DNA from: Methanoculleus oceani
GTDB lineage: Archaea > Halobacteriota > Methanomicrobia > Methanomicrobiales > Methanoculleaceae
Direction: 5' to 3'
DNA length: 64,000 bases
NCBI RefSeq assembly: GCF_023702065.1
Contig: NZ_QFDM01000001.1
Coordinates: 558,001 to 622,000, forward strand
The notes under the pieces are model-generated. The model had not been told where the DNA came from, did no database searches, and was given only the letters and a program-made list of their open reading frames with translations. The position numbers and the translations under genes were made by a program. Shown piece after piece: positions 48,312 through 57,288 of the stretch. Position 1 is the first letter of the stretch. Each line of letters opens with the position of its first letter.

Positions 48312-49331
48312 CTATCGCCTCCCTGCCCGGTGGAACATCCGCATCGCTTCTTTGCCGCTCGCCTCCTCCTCGCGGATCGTCCTCCCCGTATAGTGCAGGA
48401 AGACGTCCTCGAGCGTCGGTTTCCGTACCGAGAGCGAGGTGATGCCGATTCCGCCCCGGTGCAGGTCCGTCACGATCCCGGGGATGTGCCGGTCGGCGTC
48501 CTGCATCCGGATCGTCACCGAGCCGTCGTGACGCTCGATCCCGGAGACCCACGGGGCGGTCAGGAGGCCGGCGATTGCGCCGGGGTCGGGCGAGGCTATG
48601 GTGACGACGTCGCCGCCGATCGAGGCTTTCAGGTTCTCCGTAGTGTCGAGCGCGACGATCGTCCCGCGGTCGATGATCGCCACCCGGTCGCAGAGCCGGT
48701 CGGCCTCCTCCATGTAGTGGGTGGTGAGGATGATGGTGATGCCCTTCTCGTCGTTTAACCGCGCGATATAATCCCAGAGATGGTTTCGCGTCTGCGGGTC
48801 GAGGCCGAGGGTGGGTTCGTCCAGGAAGAGCACTTTCGGCTCGTGGAGCAGCCCCCTGGCGATCTCGAGCCGGCGGCGCATGCCGCCCGAGTAGGTCTTG
48901 ACGAGGTCGTCTTTCCGATCTTCGAGCCCGACCAGAGCCAGGAGTTCGCCGATACGCTCTCGGCGCTCCTCCCCGGCTATCCGGTAGAGGCGGCCGTGGA
49001 AGTCCATGTTCTCGTATGCCGTCAGTTCCTCGTCCAGGCTCTGGTCCTGGAAGACGATCCCGATGGACTTTCGGACGTCGTCTTCTCCGGTCACGATATC
49101 ATGGCCGTTGACCGTCGCCGTGCCCGAGGTGGGTTTCTGCATCGTCGAGAGCATGGAGATGGTCGTTGTTTTTCCTGCCCCGTTCGGGCCGAGCAGCCCG
49201 AAGATCTCGCCGCTCTCGATGGTGAACGAGATGCCGTCGACGGCGACGAGATCGCCGAAGGATTTCGTCAGGGTATCGGCGTGTATCGCCGGCATGGAAC
49301 CGGTTCCCCGGTGTGGTGTATCCGTGTGCAT
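48312..49331 (-). CDS. ABC transporter ATP-binding protein
   Basis: 339 residues. Walker A GPNGAGKTTT near residue 50, signature TYSGGMRRRLEIARGL, Walker B KVLFLDEPTLGLD, and an extra C-terminal domain (DUF4162-like) of about 80 residues typical of DrrA-type exporters. The ATG at 49331 with GGGGAG 9 nt upstream is used; an inner ATG at 49295 is possible. Confidence 0.94.
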   Translation of the reverse strand: MHTDTPHRGTGSMPAIHADTLTKSFGDLVAVDGISFTIESGEIFGLLGPNGAGKTTTISMLSTMQKPTSGTATVNGHDIVTGEDDVRKSIGIVFQDQSLDEELTAYENMDFHGRLYRIAGEERRERIGELLALVGLEDRKDDLVKTYSGGMRRRLEIARGLLHEPKVLFLDEPTLGLDPQTRNHLWDYIARLNDEKGITIILTTHYMEEADRLCDRVAIIDRGTIVALDTTENLKASIGGDVVTIASPDPGAIAGLLTAPWVSGIERHDGSVTIRMQDADRHIPGIVTDLHRGGIGITSLSVRKPTLEDVFLHYTGRTIREEEASGKEAMRMFHRAGRR

Positions 49332-49347
49332 CCGGGTAACTCCCCTG

Positions 49348-49608
49348 TCACTCTTCCGGCGGCTCTTCCGGCGTTTTTTCGAAGATCCGGAGCATCTCCT
49401 CTGCTATCCGGCGGAACTTCTCCGCCTTGACAACGGCGATCCCGTGTTCTTCGTCGCCGAGGACCATCAGCGTGTCACCGGGTTTAATATCGAAGATCTC
49501 GCGTGCCTCTTTCGGGATGACGATCTGGCCGCGTTCGCCGACCTTGACCGTCCCGAAGATGTGTTTCCTGCCGTCATGGTTGTGGCGGCAGCGGTGGTCG
49601 TGGAACAT
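49348..49608 (-). CDS. AbrB/SpoVT-type regulator with His-rich N-terminus
   Basis: 86 residues. The swapped-hairpin DNA-binding domain is FGTVKVGERGQIVIPKEARE...FDIKPGDTLMVLGD (about 18-55). The N-terminus FHDHRCRHNHDGRKH is dense in His with one Cys, a probable metal site. It starts the operon with the ABC exporter, so it likely regulates that transporter, perhaps in response to metal. The ATG at 49608 has GAGGTGA 8 nt upstream; a GTG four codons earlier falls in that Shine-Dalgarno. Confidence 0.85.
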   Translation of the reverse strand: MFHDHRCRHNHDGRKHIFGTVKVGERGQIVIPKEAREIFDIKPGDTLMVLGDEEHGIAVVKAEKFRRIAEEMLRIFEKTPEEPPEE

Positions 49609-49983
49609 ATTTCTGGTCACCTCATCAGTGCAGTTTCAGTCTAAGCCTGCAACGGCCGGCATTGCAGGCAATCGCCGGCCTCCTCCCCGTGCAGACCCCG
49701 GTGCGCCGGTGTGACGGTTCTGGTACATCGCCTTCGACCGCGCCGGCACACTCATACTTTTCATACAAATATGATTGGTCATACCATATGAATCTCTCTC
49801 CCGGTCGGTGCCCTCCGGCTCTGCGCGCCGCTGGACGCCGCACCTCTCCGGATCGCGAGGTCCGTGACGATACCGCTCTCCGGCGATGAGCCCCGGGCCT
49901 GAAGGGGTGCGCCGGGGGTGACGCTCTTTGGGCATACTTGCTTCAATAGCTATTTATTTCATCAGAATGAAGTAGAATTCCAC
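49609..49983. promoter_or_regulatory. Intergenic region with the first glnA promoter
   Basis: 375 nt without a supported gene. TATTTATT at 49951-49958 lies about 28 nt before the glnA ATG at 49984, giving a nearly leaderless message with no Shine-Dalgarno. A GAAGTAGAATTCC stretch follows but does not form the GGAA-N6-TTCC palindrome seen at the second glnA. Confidence 0.5.
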
Positions 49984-51312
49984 ATGTCCCGTGATGCCAT
50001 TTCTGAAATGCTTGAGCGCATCGAACAGGATAACGTCCGATTCCTTCGCCTGCAGTTCACCGACCTCCTGGGGCTGCCCAAGAACGTTGCGATCCCGGCC
50101 AAGCAGGCCGAGAAAGCGCTGACCGGTGGCATCGGGTTTGACGGGTCGTCGATCGAGGGGTTCGTCCGGATCGAGGAGTCCGACATGGTGCTCAGGCCCG
50201 ACCTCTCAACCTATACCCTCCTTCCCTGGGGGTCCCGGGAGTGTGCAGAGGCACGCTTCGTATGCGACATCTGCAAGGCCAACGGTATGCCGTTCGAGGG
50301 CGACCCACGGTACGTGCTCCGGAAGGCGATGGAAGACGCGGCACGGGACGGCTACGTCTTCAACACCGGCCCGGAGCTGGAGTTCTTCCTCTTCCGGATG
50401 CTCGAGGGCCGCCCGACGACGCAGTTCCAGGACGTCGGGGGCTACTTCGACCTGGCGCCGACCGACCTTGCGGAGGATGTCCGACGCGAGATCATCCTCG
50501 CCCTCACCGAGATGGGGTTCGAGATCGAGGCGTCGCACCACGAGGTCGCCGAGAGCCAGCACGAGATCGACTTCAAGTACAGCGACGCCCTCCACACCGC
50601 GGACAGCGTCATCACCTTCAAGTTCGCGGTCAAGACGATGGCGCTGATGCGCGGCCTGCACGCCTCGTTCATGGCGAAGCCCATCTACGGCATCTGCGGA
50701 AGCGGGATGCACGTGAACTGTTCGCTCGCGAAGGACGGTAAAAACGCTTTCTACGACGCGGATGCTCCCATGCAGCTCTCAGAGACCTGCATGCACTTCA
50801 TCGGCGGGCTGCTCAAGCACGCGCCGGCCATCACCCGGCTCGCCAACCCGACGATCAACTCCTACAAGCGCCTCGTCCCCGGCTACGAGGCGCCCTGCTA
50901 CGTCAGCTGGAGCGCCAGCAACCGGTCGGCCCTCGTCCGGGTTCCGGCGCCGCGCGGCAACAGCACCCGGGTCGAGTTCCGCAGCCCCGACCCGACCTGC
51001 AACCCGTATCTCGCCTTCGCCGCGATGCTCGCGGCCGGGATGGAGGGCATCCGGGAGGAGATCGAGCCCCCGGCCGGGGTCAACAAGAACATCTATCATA
51101 TGACGCTCAATGAGCGGAAACGCGACGGGATCGCGACGCTGCCCGGCGACCTGGCCGAGGCGCACCGGGCCCTGCTCGCCGACGACCTCATCTGCAAAGC
51201 GCTCGGGCCCCACGTCGTCGAGGCACTCACGAGCGTCGTGGACGCCGAGTGGGACGCCTACCGGACGATGGTCCACCCCTGGGAGATCGACCGCTACCTG
51301 GCAACATACTAA
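49984..51312 (+). CDS. glnA: Glutamine synthetase, first copy
   Basis: 442 residues, type GSI. Makes glutamine from glutamate, ammonia and ATP. GFDGSSIEGFVRIEESDMVLRPD (about 50-72), NTGPELEFFLF, the GSGMHVNCS substrate loop and NPTINSYKRLVPGYEAPCYVSW with RVEFRSPDPTCNPYLAFAAML are conserved. No adenylylation-site extension is apparent. It is about 86 percent identical by eye to the second copy at 55835. Convergent with the FrhB-like gene. Confidence 0.96.
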   Translation: MSRDAISEMLERIEQDNVRFLRLQFTDLLGLPKNVAIPAKQAEKALTGGIGFDGSSIEGFVRIEESDMVLRPDLSTYTLLPWGSRECAEARFVCDICKANGMPFEGDPRYVLRKAMEDAARDGYVFNTGPELEFFLFRMLEGRPTTQFQDVGGYFDLAPTDLAEDVRREIILALTEMGFEIEASHHEVAESQHEIDFKYSDALHTADSVITFKFAVKTMALMRGLHASFMAKPIYGICGSGMHVNCSLAKDGKNAFYDADAPMQLSETCMHFIGGLLKHAPAITRLANPTINSYKRLVPGYEAPCYVSWSASNRSALVRVPAPRGNSTRVEFRSPDPTCNPYLAFAAMLAAGMEGIREEIEPPAGVNKNIYHMTLNERKRDGIATLPGDLAEAHRALLADDLICKALGPHVVEALTSVVDAEWDAYRTMVHPWEIDRYLATY

Positions 51313-51313
51313 C

Positions 51314-51326
51314 CTCCTTTTTTTAT
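51314..51326 (+). terminator. T-run terminator after first glnA
   Basis: CCTCC followed by seven T residues (51318-51324), a few nt past the stop. The second glnA ends with the same layout. Confidence 0.55.
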
Positions 51327-51392
51327 GAGTTCGGATACCGGAAGCCCCCGTGACCCGGGATGAATGACTGTGTAGCGACGGTAAAAAAAGTA

Positions 51393-52412
51393 TTATTCAG
51401 CCCGACGCTGTGCTTTTCTCGCGGCCAGGCGCTCGATGGCGGGGAGGTCGACGCTGCCGCCAGTCTCGAGTTTTCCCCGCCGTATTGCCCGATCGACGAA
51501 TCCGCTGCCGGTATCGTTCCTGACGACAAGCGTCGTGTATCCTTCCGGCGACCCGACGGCCCCGGCCGAGAGATCGGCGCTAACCGCCGTAAAGTCGGTG
51601 CAGACCCGGCAACCGGGCCGGATGGCCTCTTCCAGGTCTTTGAGCGGGATGGAGACCTGTCGATCGTCCTGCAGGTAGACCTCCAGCCTCCCTTTGATGT
51701 CCAGGCGCCGGATCTCCCAGGGGTCGATCCGGAGATCTGACTGCAGTTTTCCCTCGACCAGGTTCGTGTAGTCAAATATCTCCGTGCAGAAGAGGCCGAT
51801 CACGAGCCGGATCGCCTTCGCGTAGGGTCTGAGGAGTTCGTGGTCGCTTGTCCGGATCGTCTGCGTCGCCCGTGCCACACAGGGCACGCCCACGACGGCG
51901 ATCCGCCGGTACTTCCGGGTGACCACCGCCTCCTTGAGGGAAGCGAGAAGCGGCACCCACCAGGAGTAGCGGCTCCCGGCGTGCCGGACGAGCACCTCTG
52001 AAGCGGTGATCACCGCCGACGACGGCTTCATGGTCCAGGGATCGGCGGTCACCGTGACGACCGCGTCGATCAGCCCTTCATCGAGAGCGCTTGCGAGGAT
52101 CGCCGTCACCGCCCCGCCGCTCTGCTTGTGCTCCACGGGTAATACCGACCGGGCCGCGACAATCTCACGGTAGGACCCGAGCATCTCCCCCGGCGATGCG
52201 AGGTCGACCCGCGGGCAGGCCGCGTAGCATGCCCCGCAGGGTACGCCGTCGTTATCGGCCTTGCAGTAGCCGATGTTCACCGGTGTCGCGGTCTTCCCCG
52301 GTGCGAACCGGAGCGCGTCCGCCGGGCAGACCGCCACGCATGCTCCGCACCCGGAACAGCGATCCGTAGCCCAGACCTCGGACTCCAGATTCTTGAACGT
52401 CTTCATCTCCAT
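51393..52412 (-). CDS. FrhB-family F420 oxidoreductase subunit
   Basis: 339 residues. N-terminal ferredoxin-type clusters CSGCGACVAVCPADAL and CGACYAACPRVD, then the FrhB/FdhB core (KQSGGAVTAILASALDEGLIDAVV, VVGVPCVARATQTIR, GLFCTEIFDY). The family transfers electrons between reduced coenzyme F420 and an iron-sulfur chain through FAD. Last gene of the glutamate synthase operon, so it most likely feeds F420H2 electrons to glutamate synthase (inference). The ATG at 52412 follows GGGAGTGA. Confidence 0.9.
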   Translation of the reverse strand: MEMKTFKNLESEVWATDRCSGCGACVAVCPADALRFAPGKTATPVNIGYCKADNDGVPCGACYAACPRVDLASPGEMLGSYREIVAARSVLPVEHKQSGGAVTAILASALDEGLIDAVVTVTADPWTMKPSSAVITASEVLVRHAGSRYSWWVPLLASLKEAVVTRKYRRIAVVGVPCVARATQTIRTSDHELLRPYAKAIRLVIGLFCTEIFDYTNLVEGKLQSDLRIDPWEIRRLDIKGRLEVYLQDDRQVSIPLKDLEEAIRPGCRVCTDFTAVSADLSAGAVGSPEGYTTLVVRNDTGSGFVDRAIRRGKLETGGSVDLPAIERLAARKAQRRAE

Positions 52413-52417
52413 GCCAC

Positions 52418-53155
52418 TCACTCCCAGGTATACTTCCCTACGAAGGGTCTTGCACTCGCGGGGATGATCCGGGTGTACTCCGCGTTGACCAGTGGTTCCG
52501 GGTCGAGCCCGAAGTCGCCTGCAAACTCCCGGATGACCGGAGCAATCCTTGCCCTGTCCTCATCGGTGAGCGGCACCTTCGTTGCCCCCGTGGCAAGGCA
52601 TGCGGTGTCCACGTCACCGCGGATGACGATCTCTCCCCCGTGGATCCCGCTGCCGATCTCGCGGGCCTTTACGGGGCCGTTCAGGCCGAGGACGATCAGC
52701 AGCCCGCCTGCCATGTACTCGCCGAGGAATGTCTGTGCGGACCCTCCGACGACCAGTATGGGGCTTTGCGCCTCATACTGCTTCATGTGGATCCCGCCCC
52801 GGTAGCCGATGTCTCCGCGGACGAAGACTTTGCCGCCCCGCATGCTGTGCGCCACCGCGTCGCCGGCGCTCCCGTGGATCACTACTTTCCCGGCATCCAT
52901 CGTGTTGCCGGGTGCGTGCTCTGCGTTCCCGTGGACGATGATGGTCGGCCCGCTCATAAAGATCGCGAGATCGCCGCCGGGGACGCCATAGACATGGATG
53001 GTGACGTTGCCGCGGAGCCCGTCGCCGATAAACCGCTGGCCGAGAACGTTTGAGACGACGATCTCGTCGGCGCCGTCGGCCACGGCTTTGCGGATCTGCT
53101 GGTTTAGGGGGGTGTAGTGCACTCCTTTTCCATCGATCACGACCTGTTTGACCAT
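52418..53155 (-). CDS. Glutamate synthase, GXGXG domain subunit
   Basis: 245 residues forming the right-handed beta helix of the GltB C-terminal domain. Repeated G-x-x-G-x-x-x-G turns are seen (GNTMDAGKVVIHGSAGDAVAHSMRGGKVFVRGDIGYRGGIHM). In archaea this domain is a separate polypeptide. It begins 5 nt after the preceding subunit's stop and ends 5 nt before the FrhB-like ATG. Confidence 0.93.
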   Translation of the reverse strand: MVKQVVIDGKGVHYTPLNQQIRKAVADGADEIVVSNVLGQRFIGDGLRGNVTIHVYGVPGGDLAIFMSGPTIIVHGNAEHAPGNTMDAGKVVIHGSAGDAVAHSMRGGKVFVRGDIGYRGGIHMKQYEAQSPILVVGGSAQTFLGEYMAGGLLIVLGLNGPVKAREIGSGIHGGEIVIRGDVDTACLATGATKVPLTDEDRARIAPVIREFAGDFGLDPEPLVNAEYTRIIPASARPFVGKYTWE

Positions 53156-53160
53156 GGTGC

Positions 53161-54672
53161 TCACGCCCCCACCTGCCTGACGTCGAGCACCTGCATCAGG
53201 CTCTCGTCCAGCATGTAGCCCCGGAGCCGGTCGCGGTTGCCCCGCAGGCTCTCTATGCTGTTGATGCCCGCTGCACCCAGCAGCTCGGCGAGTTCCAGGG
53301 TCCATGCATGGATCAGGTTCGCGACCTGTTCGGATGCCGCGTCGGGGTTTAAGCGCTGGACCAGGTCGGGGCGCTGGGTGGCGATTCCCCAGGGACAGAG
53401 CCCCCGGTAACAGTTCCCGCAGACCCGGCACCCCATCGCCACCAGCGCGGCGGTGCCGATGTAGACCGCATCCGCCCCGAGGGCGATCGCCTTCGCTACG
53501 TCGGCGCTCCCCCGGATGCCGCCGCTCGCGATGACCGAGATCTCGTTCCTGATACCCTGGTCGCGGAGTTTTTTGTCCACGCTCGCGACCGCCGCTTCGA
53601 TAGGAATCCCGACGTGATCGCGGAAGACCTTCGGCGCTGCACCGGTCCCGCCCCGGAACCCGTCGATGACGACGGCATCGGCCGGGGATCGCGCGATGCC
53701 CGCGGCGATGGCGGCAGCGTTATGGACGGCGGCGATCTTGACGAAGACCGGTTTCTTCCACTCCGTCGCCTCCTTGAGGGCCCGGACGAGCTGGGCGAGA
53801 TCCTCGATGCTGTAAATATCGTGGTGCGGCGCAGGGCTGATCGCATCGCTTCCTTGCGGGATCATCCTTGTTCTGGAGACTTCCCCGCAGACCTTCTCCC
53901 CCGGGAGATGCCCGCCGATGCCCGGCTTGGCACCCTGGCCGATCTTGATCTCGATGGCGGCGCCGCGTTCCAGGTAATCGATGTTCACACCGAACCGGCC
54001 GGACGCCACCTGGACGATCATATTATCCTGGTAAGGGTATATGGCGGAGTGCAGGCCGCCCTCCCCGGTGCCCATGAACGTCCCGGCCTCTTTCGCCGCT
54101 CGGGCCATCGCCACCTGAGCGTTGAGGCTGATCGCGCCGTAACTCATATGCCCGATCATGATCGGGGTCTCGACCCGGAGGTTCGGAGCTATCGGGGTCC
54201 GGAGTTCGACGTCCCCGTCTTCCCGCCGCCGGAGGTCCAGCCTCGTCGGCTTCTTCCCGATGTGGGTCACGAGTTCGATGGGCTCACGGAGCGGGTCGAG
54301 GCTGGGGTTCGTGACCTGGCAGGCATCCAGCACCAGGCGGTCGAAGATGACCGGGTAGTCGAGCGCGTTGCCCATCCCCGCAAGGATGATCCTGCCGGTC
54401 CGCGCCTGGTTGTAGATCGCCTCCCGGGCCTCGCGGGTCCAGAGAGGATGGCTCCGGTAGTCGCAGGGGTGCTCCTCGAGGCTGATGGCGTCCCGGGGAC
54501 AGCAGGCGATGCACCGGTGACAGGCGGTACAGTTCCGGGAATTGACGAGGATCCGGTCGCCGTCCCGCGAAAAGACGCCGTAGGGGCAGTTCTCGATGCA
54601 CCGTTCGCATTCCATGCACCGGACAGGGTCGATGCTGATGCGGTACCGGGGCGGGAGACTTCCGATCGTCAC
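53161..54672 (-). CDS. gltB: Glutamate synthase, ferredoxin and FMN synthase-domain subunit
   Basis: 503 residues. N-terminal 2[4Fe-4S] ferredoxin (CMECERCIENCPYGVF and CTACHRCIACCPRDAI, about 18-65), then the FMN-binding glutamate synthase barrel (IGHMSYGAISLNAQ, GQGAKPGIGGHLPGEKV, VIDGFRGGTGAAPKVF) and a late cysteine cluster CRVCGNCYRGLCPWG near 430 for the 3Fe-4S centre. The start is GTG 54672, overlapping the preceding stop as GTGA; ATG codons upstream in the frame give unrelated Arg-rich sequence. Confidence 0.94.
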   Translation of the reverse strand: MTIGSLPPRYRISIDPVRCMECERCIENCPYGVFSRDGDRILVNSRNCTACHRCIACCPRDAISLEEHPCDYRSHPLWTREAREAIYNQARTGRIILAGMGNALDYPVIFDRLVLDACQVTNPSLDPLREPIELVTHIGKKPTRLDLRRREDGDVELRTPIAPNLRVETPIMIGHMSYGAISLNAQVAMARAAKEAGTFMGTGEGGLHSAIYPYQDNMIVQVASGRFGVNIDYLERGAAIEIKIGQGAKPGIGGHLPGEKVCGEVSRTRMIPQGSDAISPAPHHDIYSIEDLAQLVRALKEATEWKKPVFVKIAAVHNAAAIAAGIARSPADAVVIDGFRGGTGAAPKVFRDHVGIPIEAAVASVDKKLRDQGIRNEISVIASGGIRGSADVAKAIALGADAVYIGTAALVAMGCRVCGNCYRGLCPWGIATQRPDLVQRLNPDAASEQVANLIHAWTLELAELLGAAGINSIESLRGNRDRLRGYMLDESLMQVLDVRQVGA

Positions 54673-55721
54673 GGAGCAACTCTCCCGATCACCGGCTCTC
54701 CTGCAGCCGGCATGGTAATCGATTCGATCTTCGGTTCCATGGCCCGGATCGCCGCCTCTTCGCTTGAGATATAGAGGCGGTCGGCGCACTCGCCGACGAC
54801 CATCGGGCGGAGTTTGCTCCGGTCGGTGAACCCGACCATCGTATCGGCGTCTGCGGCCACGATGGCAAACGGCCCGTTCATCATCGCGGACGCGTAGGTA
54901 AGTCGCAAAGCACGATTCCATTCCGGTTCGGCCTCCGGCATCCGGTCGATCTCTTTCCAGAACGGTGGGGCGAGTGCACGGACCGCAAAGTCGACATCCA
55001 GACCGTGCCGCCGCATCAGGAGGTCGATGAGGTAGGCGACGACCTCGGTGTCGGTGAACATCGTGCAGGTGTAGCCGAAACTCTCGATATACCTCCGGTT
55101 CGTTCCATATGAGGTGATCTCGCCGTTATGCACGACGCTCCAGCCCAGGAGGTTGAACGGGTGCGCACCGCCCCACCAGCCGGGGGTGTTCGTCGGGTAC
55201 CTGTTGTGCGCAAGCCAGGTGTAGCCCTCGTAGTTCTCGATCCGGTAGAAGTCCGCCACGTCTTCGGGCCATCCCCCGGCCTTGAAGACGCCGAGGTTCT
55301 TCCCGGAGGAGACTATGAGAGCGCCGCGGCGGGCGGTGTTGACCCGCATCACCAGGGCGCTGACGATATCGTCTTCCGGTGACGTGCTTGCCGACGCGAG
55401 AGAGGGATCGGGCTTGAAGAAGTATCGCCAGGGGGTATGGGCCGCCCGGAGGTTCGGCTGGTCGTAAGTGGGGATCGCCTCGTCGTGCTCGATCGTCCCC
55501 CACTGCGCGAGCGCCGCGTCGAGGCCCGGTTTGTTCTCACGGATGTTGTCGAAGAAGACATGGAGGGCGTAGCAATCCCGGTAGTCTGGGTAAATGCCGT
55601 AGGCTACGTACCCCGCCCCCTCGCCGCTGCCGCGCTCATTCATCATGGAGAGGGCCTGTCGGATGCCGGAACCATCCATCGTCCGGCGTTTTTTGTCCAT
55701 TACGCCTATTATGCCGCACAT
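54669..55721 (-). CDS. Glutamate synthase, class II glutamine amidotransferase subunit
   Basis: 350 residues. The start MCGIIGVMD exposes the catalytic Cys2 after methionine removal, as in Ntn glutaminases. The domain releases ammonia from glutamine for the synthase subunit. Conserved WLAHNRYPTNTPGWWGGAHPFNLLGWSVVHNGEI is present. The ATG at 55719-55721 is chosen because it places Cys at position 2; GTGAT lies 4 nt upstream. First gene of the glutamate synthase operon, divergent from the second glnA. Confidence 0.94.
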   Translation of the reverse strand: MCGIIGVMDKKRRTMDGSGIRQALSMMNERGSGEGAGYVAYGIYPDYRDCYALHVFFDNIRENKPGLDAALAQWGTIEHDEAIPTYDQPNLRAAHTPWRYFFKPDPSLASASTSPEDDIVSALVMRVNTARRGALIVSSGKNLGVFKAGGWPEDVADFYRIENYEGYTWLAHNRYPTNTPGWWGGAHPFNLLGWSVVHNGEITSYGTNRRYIESFGYTCTMFTDTEVVAYLIDLLMRRHGLDVDFAVRALAPPFWKEIDRMPEAEPEWNRALRLTYASAMMNGPFAIVAADADTMVGFTDRSKLRPMVVGECADRLYISSEEAAIRAMEPKIESITMPAAGEPVIGRVAP

Positions 55722-55798
55722 TACCATCACGGTCGACCCGCTCCCCTCCCGCACCTCCCGGGGTGGTTGAGGAACGCTCTGATAGATGTTGATCCGCC

Positions 55799-55832
55799 AT
55801 GTATAAATACTATCGGAAGGAAGTTTCCTTCC
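55799..55832. promoter_or_regulatory. Divergent promoter with NrpR-like operator at second glnA
   Basis: GTATAAATAC at 55801-55810 reads as a TATA box on both strands. It is followed by an 18-nt palindrome GGAAGGAAGTTTCCTTCC at 55815-55832 ending 2 nt before the glnA ATG at 55835. The palindrome contains GGAA-N6-TTCC twice in overlapping register, the operator form known for the nitrogen repressor NrpR in Methanococcus. It covers the expected transcript start of glnA. Confidence 0.7.
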
Positions 55833-55834
55833 AT

Positions 55835-57163
55835 ATGACTCCCGAGATCATCTCAGCGATGCTCGAGCGTATCGAACAGGACAACATCCGATTCCTCCGG
55901 TTGCAGTTCACCGATCTCCTGGGGCTGCCCAAGAACGTCGCCGTCCCGGCGAAGCAGGCTGAAAAGGCCCTGACCGACGGCATCGGTCTTGACGGGTCGT
56001 CGATCGAGGGGTTCGTCCGGATCGAGGAGTCCGACATGGTGCTCAGACCCGACCCCTCCACCTACGCCCACCTGCCCTGGCGGCCCCGCGAGAACGGGGT
56101 TGCCCGGTTTATCTGCGATGTCTGCAAACCGAACGGGAAACCCTTCGAGGGTGATCCGCGGCACGTCCTCCGCACGGTGATGGCGGATGCGGCGAAGGAC
56201 GGGTATGTCTTCAACACCGGCCCGGAGCTGGAGTTCTTCCTCTTTAAGATGCTCGAGGGCCGCCCGACGACGCAGTTCCAGGACGTCGGGGGTTACTTCG
56301 ACCTGGCGCCGACCGACCTTGCGGAGGACGTCCGACGCGAGGTCATCCTCGCCCTGACCGAGATGGGGTTCGAGATCGAGGCGTCGCACCATGAGGTCGC
56401 CGAGAGCCAGCACGAGATCGACTTCAAGTACAGCGACGCCCTGACGACTGCCGACCGTGTTGTGACCTTCAAGTTCGCGGTCAAGACGATGGCGCTGATG
56501 CGCGGCCTGCACGCCTCGTTCATGGCGAAGCCCATCTACGGCATCAACGGGAGCGGGATGCACGTGAACTGTTCGCTCGCCAGGGATGGTAAGAACGCCT
56601 TTTACGACCCCGACGCCCCGCTGCAGCTCTCAGAGACCTGTATGCACTTCATCGGCGGGCTGCTCAAGCACGCGCCGGCCATCACCCGGGTTGCGAACCC
56701 GACGATCAACTCCTACAAGCGGCTTGTCCCCGGCTACGAGGCGCCCTGCTACGTCAGCTGGAGCGCGAGCAACCGGTCGGCCCTCGTCCGGGTCCCGGCG
56801 CCGCGCGGCAACAGCACCCGGGTCGAGTTCCGCAGCCCCGACCCGACCTGCAACCCGTATCTCGCCTTCGCCGCGATGCTCGCGGCCGGGATGGAGGGCA
56901 TCCGGGAGGAGATCGAGCCCCCGGCCGGTGCCAATGGGAACATCTTCCACATGACGGCCGCTGAGCGGGAACGCGCCGGGATCGGGACGCTGCCCGGTGA
57001 CCTGGCCGAGGCGCACCGGGCCCTGCTCGGCGACGACCTCATCTGCAAAGCGCTCGGGCCCCACGTCGTCGAGGCGCTCACGAGCGTCGCACAGGCCGAG
57101 TGGGATGCTTTCCGAACGGCGGTCCACCCCTGGGAACTCGACCGCTATCTTGCGACATATTAA
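55835..57163 (+). CDS. glnA: Glutamine synthetase, second copy
   Basis: 442 residues, GSI type, same length and motifs as the first copy (GLDGSSIEGFVRIEESDMVLRPD, NTGPELEFFLF, GSGMHVNCS, NPTINSYKRLVPGYEAPCYVSW). Differences cluster in the N-terminal 70-120 region and near the C-terminus, while some stretches are almost base-identical to the first copy. The TATA box lies about 28 nt upstream, so the message is nearly leaderless. The operator palindrome at its start suggests this is the nitrogen-regulated copy. Confidence 0.96.
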   Translation: MTPEIISAMLERIEQDNIRFLRLQFTDLLGLPKNVAVPAKQAEKALTDGIGLDGSSIEGFVRIEESDMVLRPDPSTYAHLPWRPRENGVARFICDVCKPNGKPFEGDPRHVLRTVMADAAKDGYVFNTGPELEFFLFKMLEGRPTTQFQDVGGYFDLAPTDLAEDVRREVILALTEMGFEIEASHHEVAESQHEIDFKYSDALTTADRVVTFKFAVKTMALMRGLHASFMAKPIYGINGSGMHVNCSLARDGKNAFYDPDAPLQLSETCMHFIGGLLKHAPAITRVANPTINSYKRLVPGYEAPCYVSWSASNRSALVRVPAPRGNSTRVEFRSPDPTCNPYLAFAAMLAAGMEGIREEIEPPAGANGNIFHMTAAERERAGIGTLPGDLAEAHRALLGDDLICKALGPHVVEALTSVAQAEWDAFRTAVHPWELDRYLATY

Positions 57164-57176
57164 TCCTCTTTTTTGC
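57164..57176 (+). terminator. T-run terminator after second glnA
   Basis: Six T residues (57169-57174) immediately after the TAA and CCTC. Confidence 0.5.
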
Positions 57177-57288
57177 GAGAACAGCCAGTCTCACCTGAGC
57201 GGCCCGGTCGGGGTGCTCCCGACCTCCCCGGCGCTCATACATCGCCGCTTCGCACGAGACTACATCGTTGTCCCTATGCACCCCTGAC

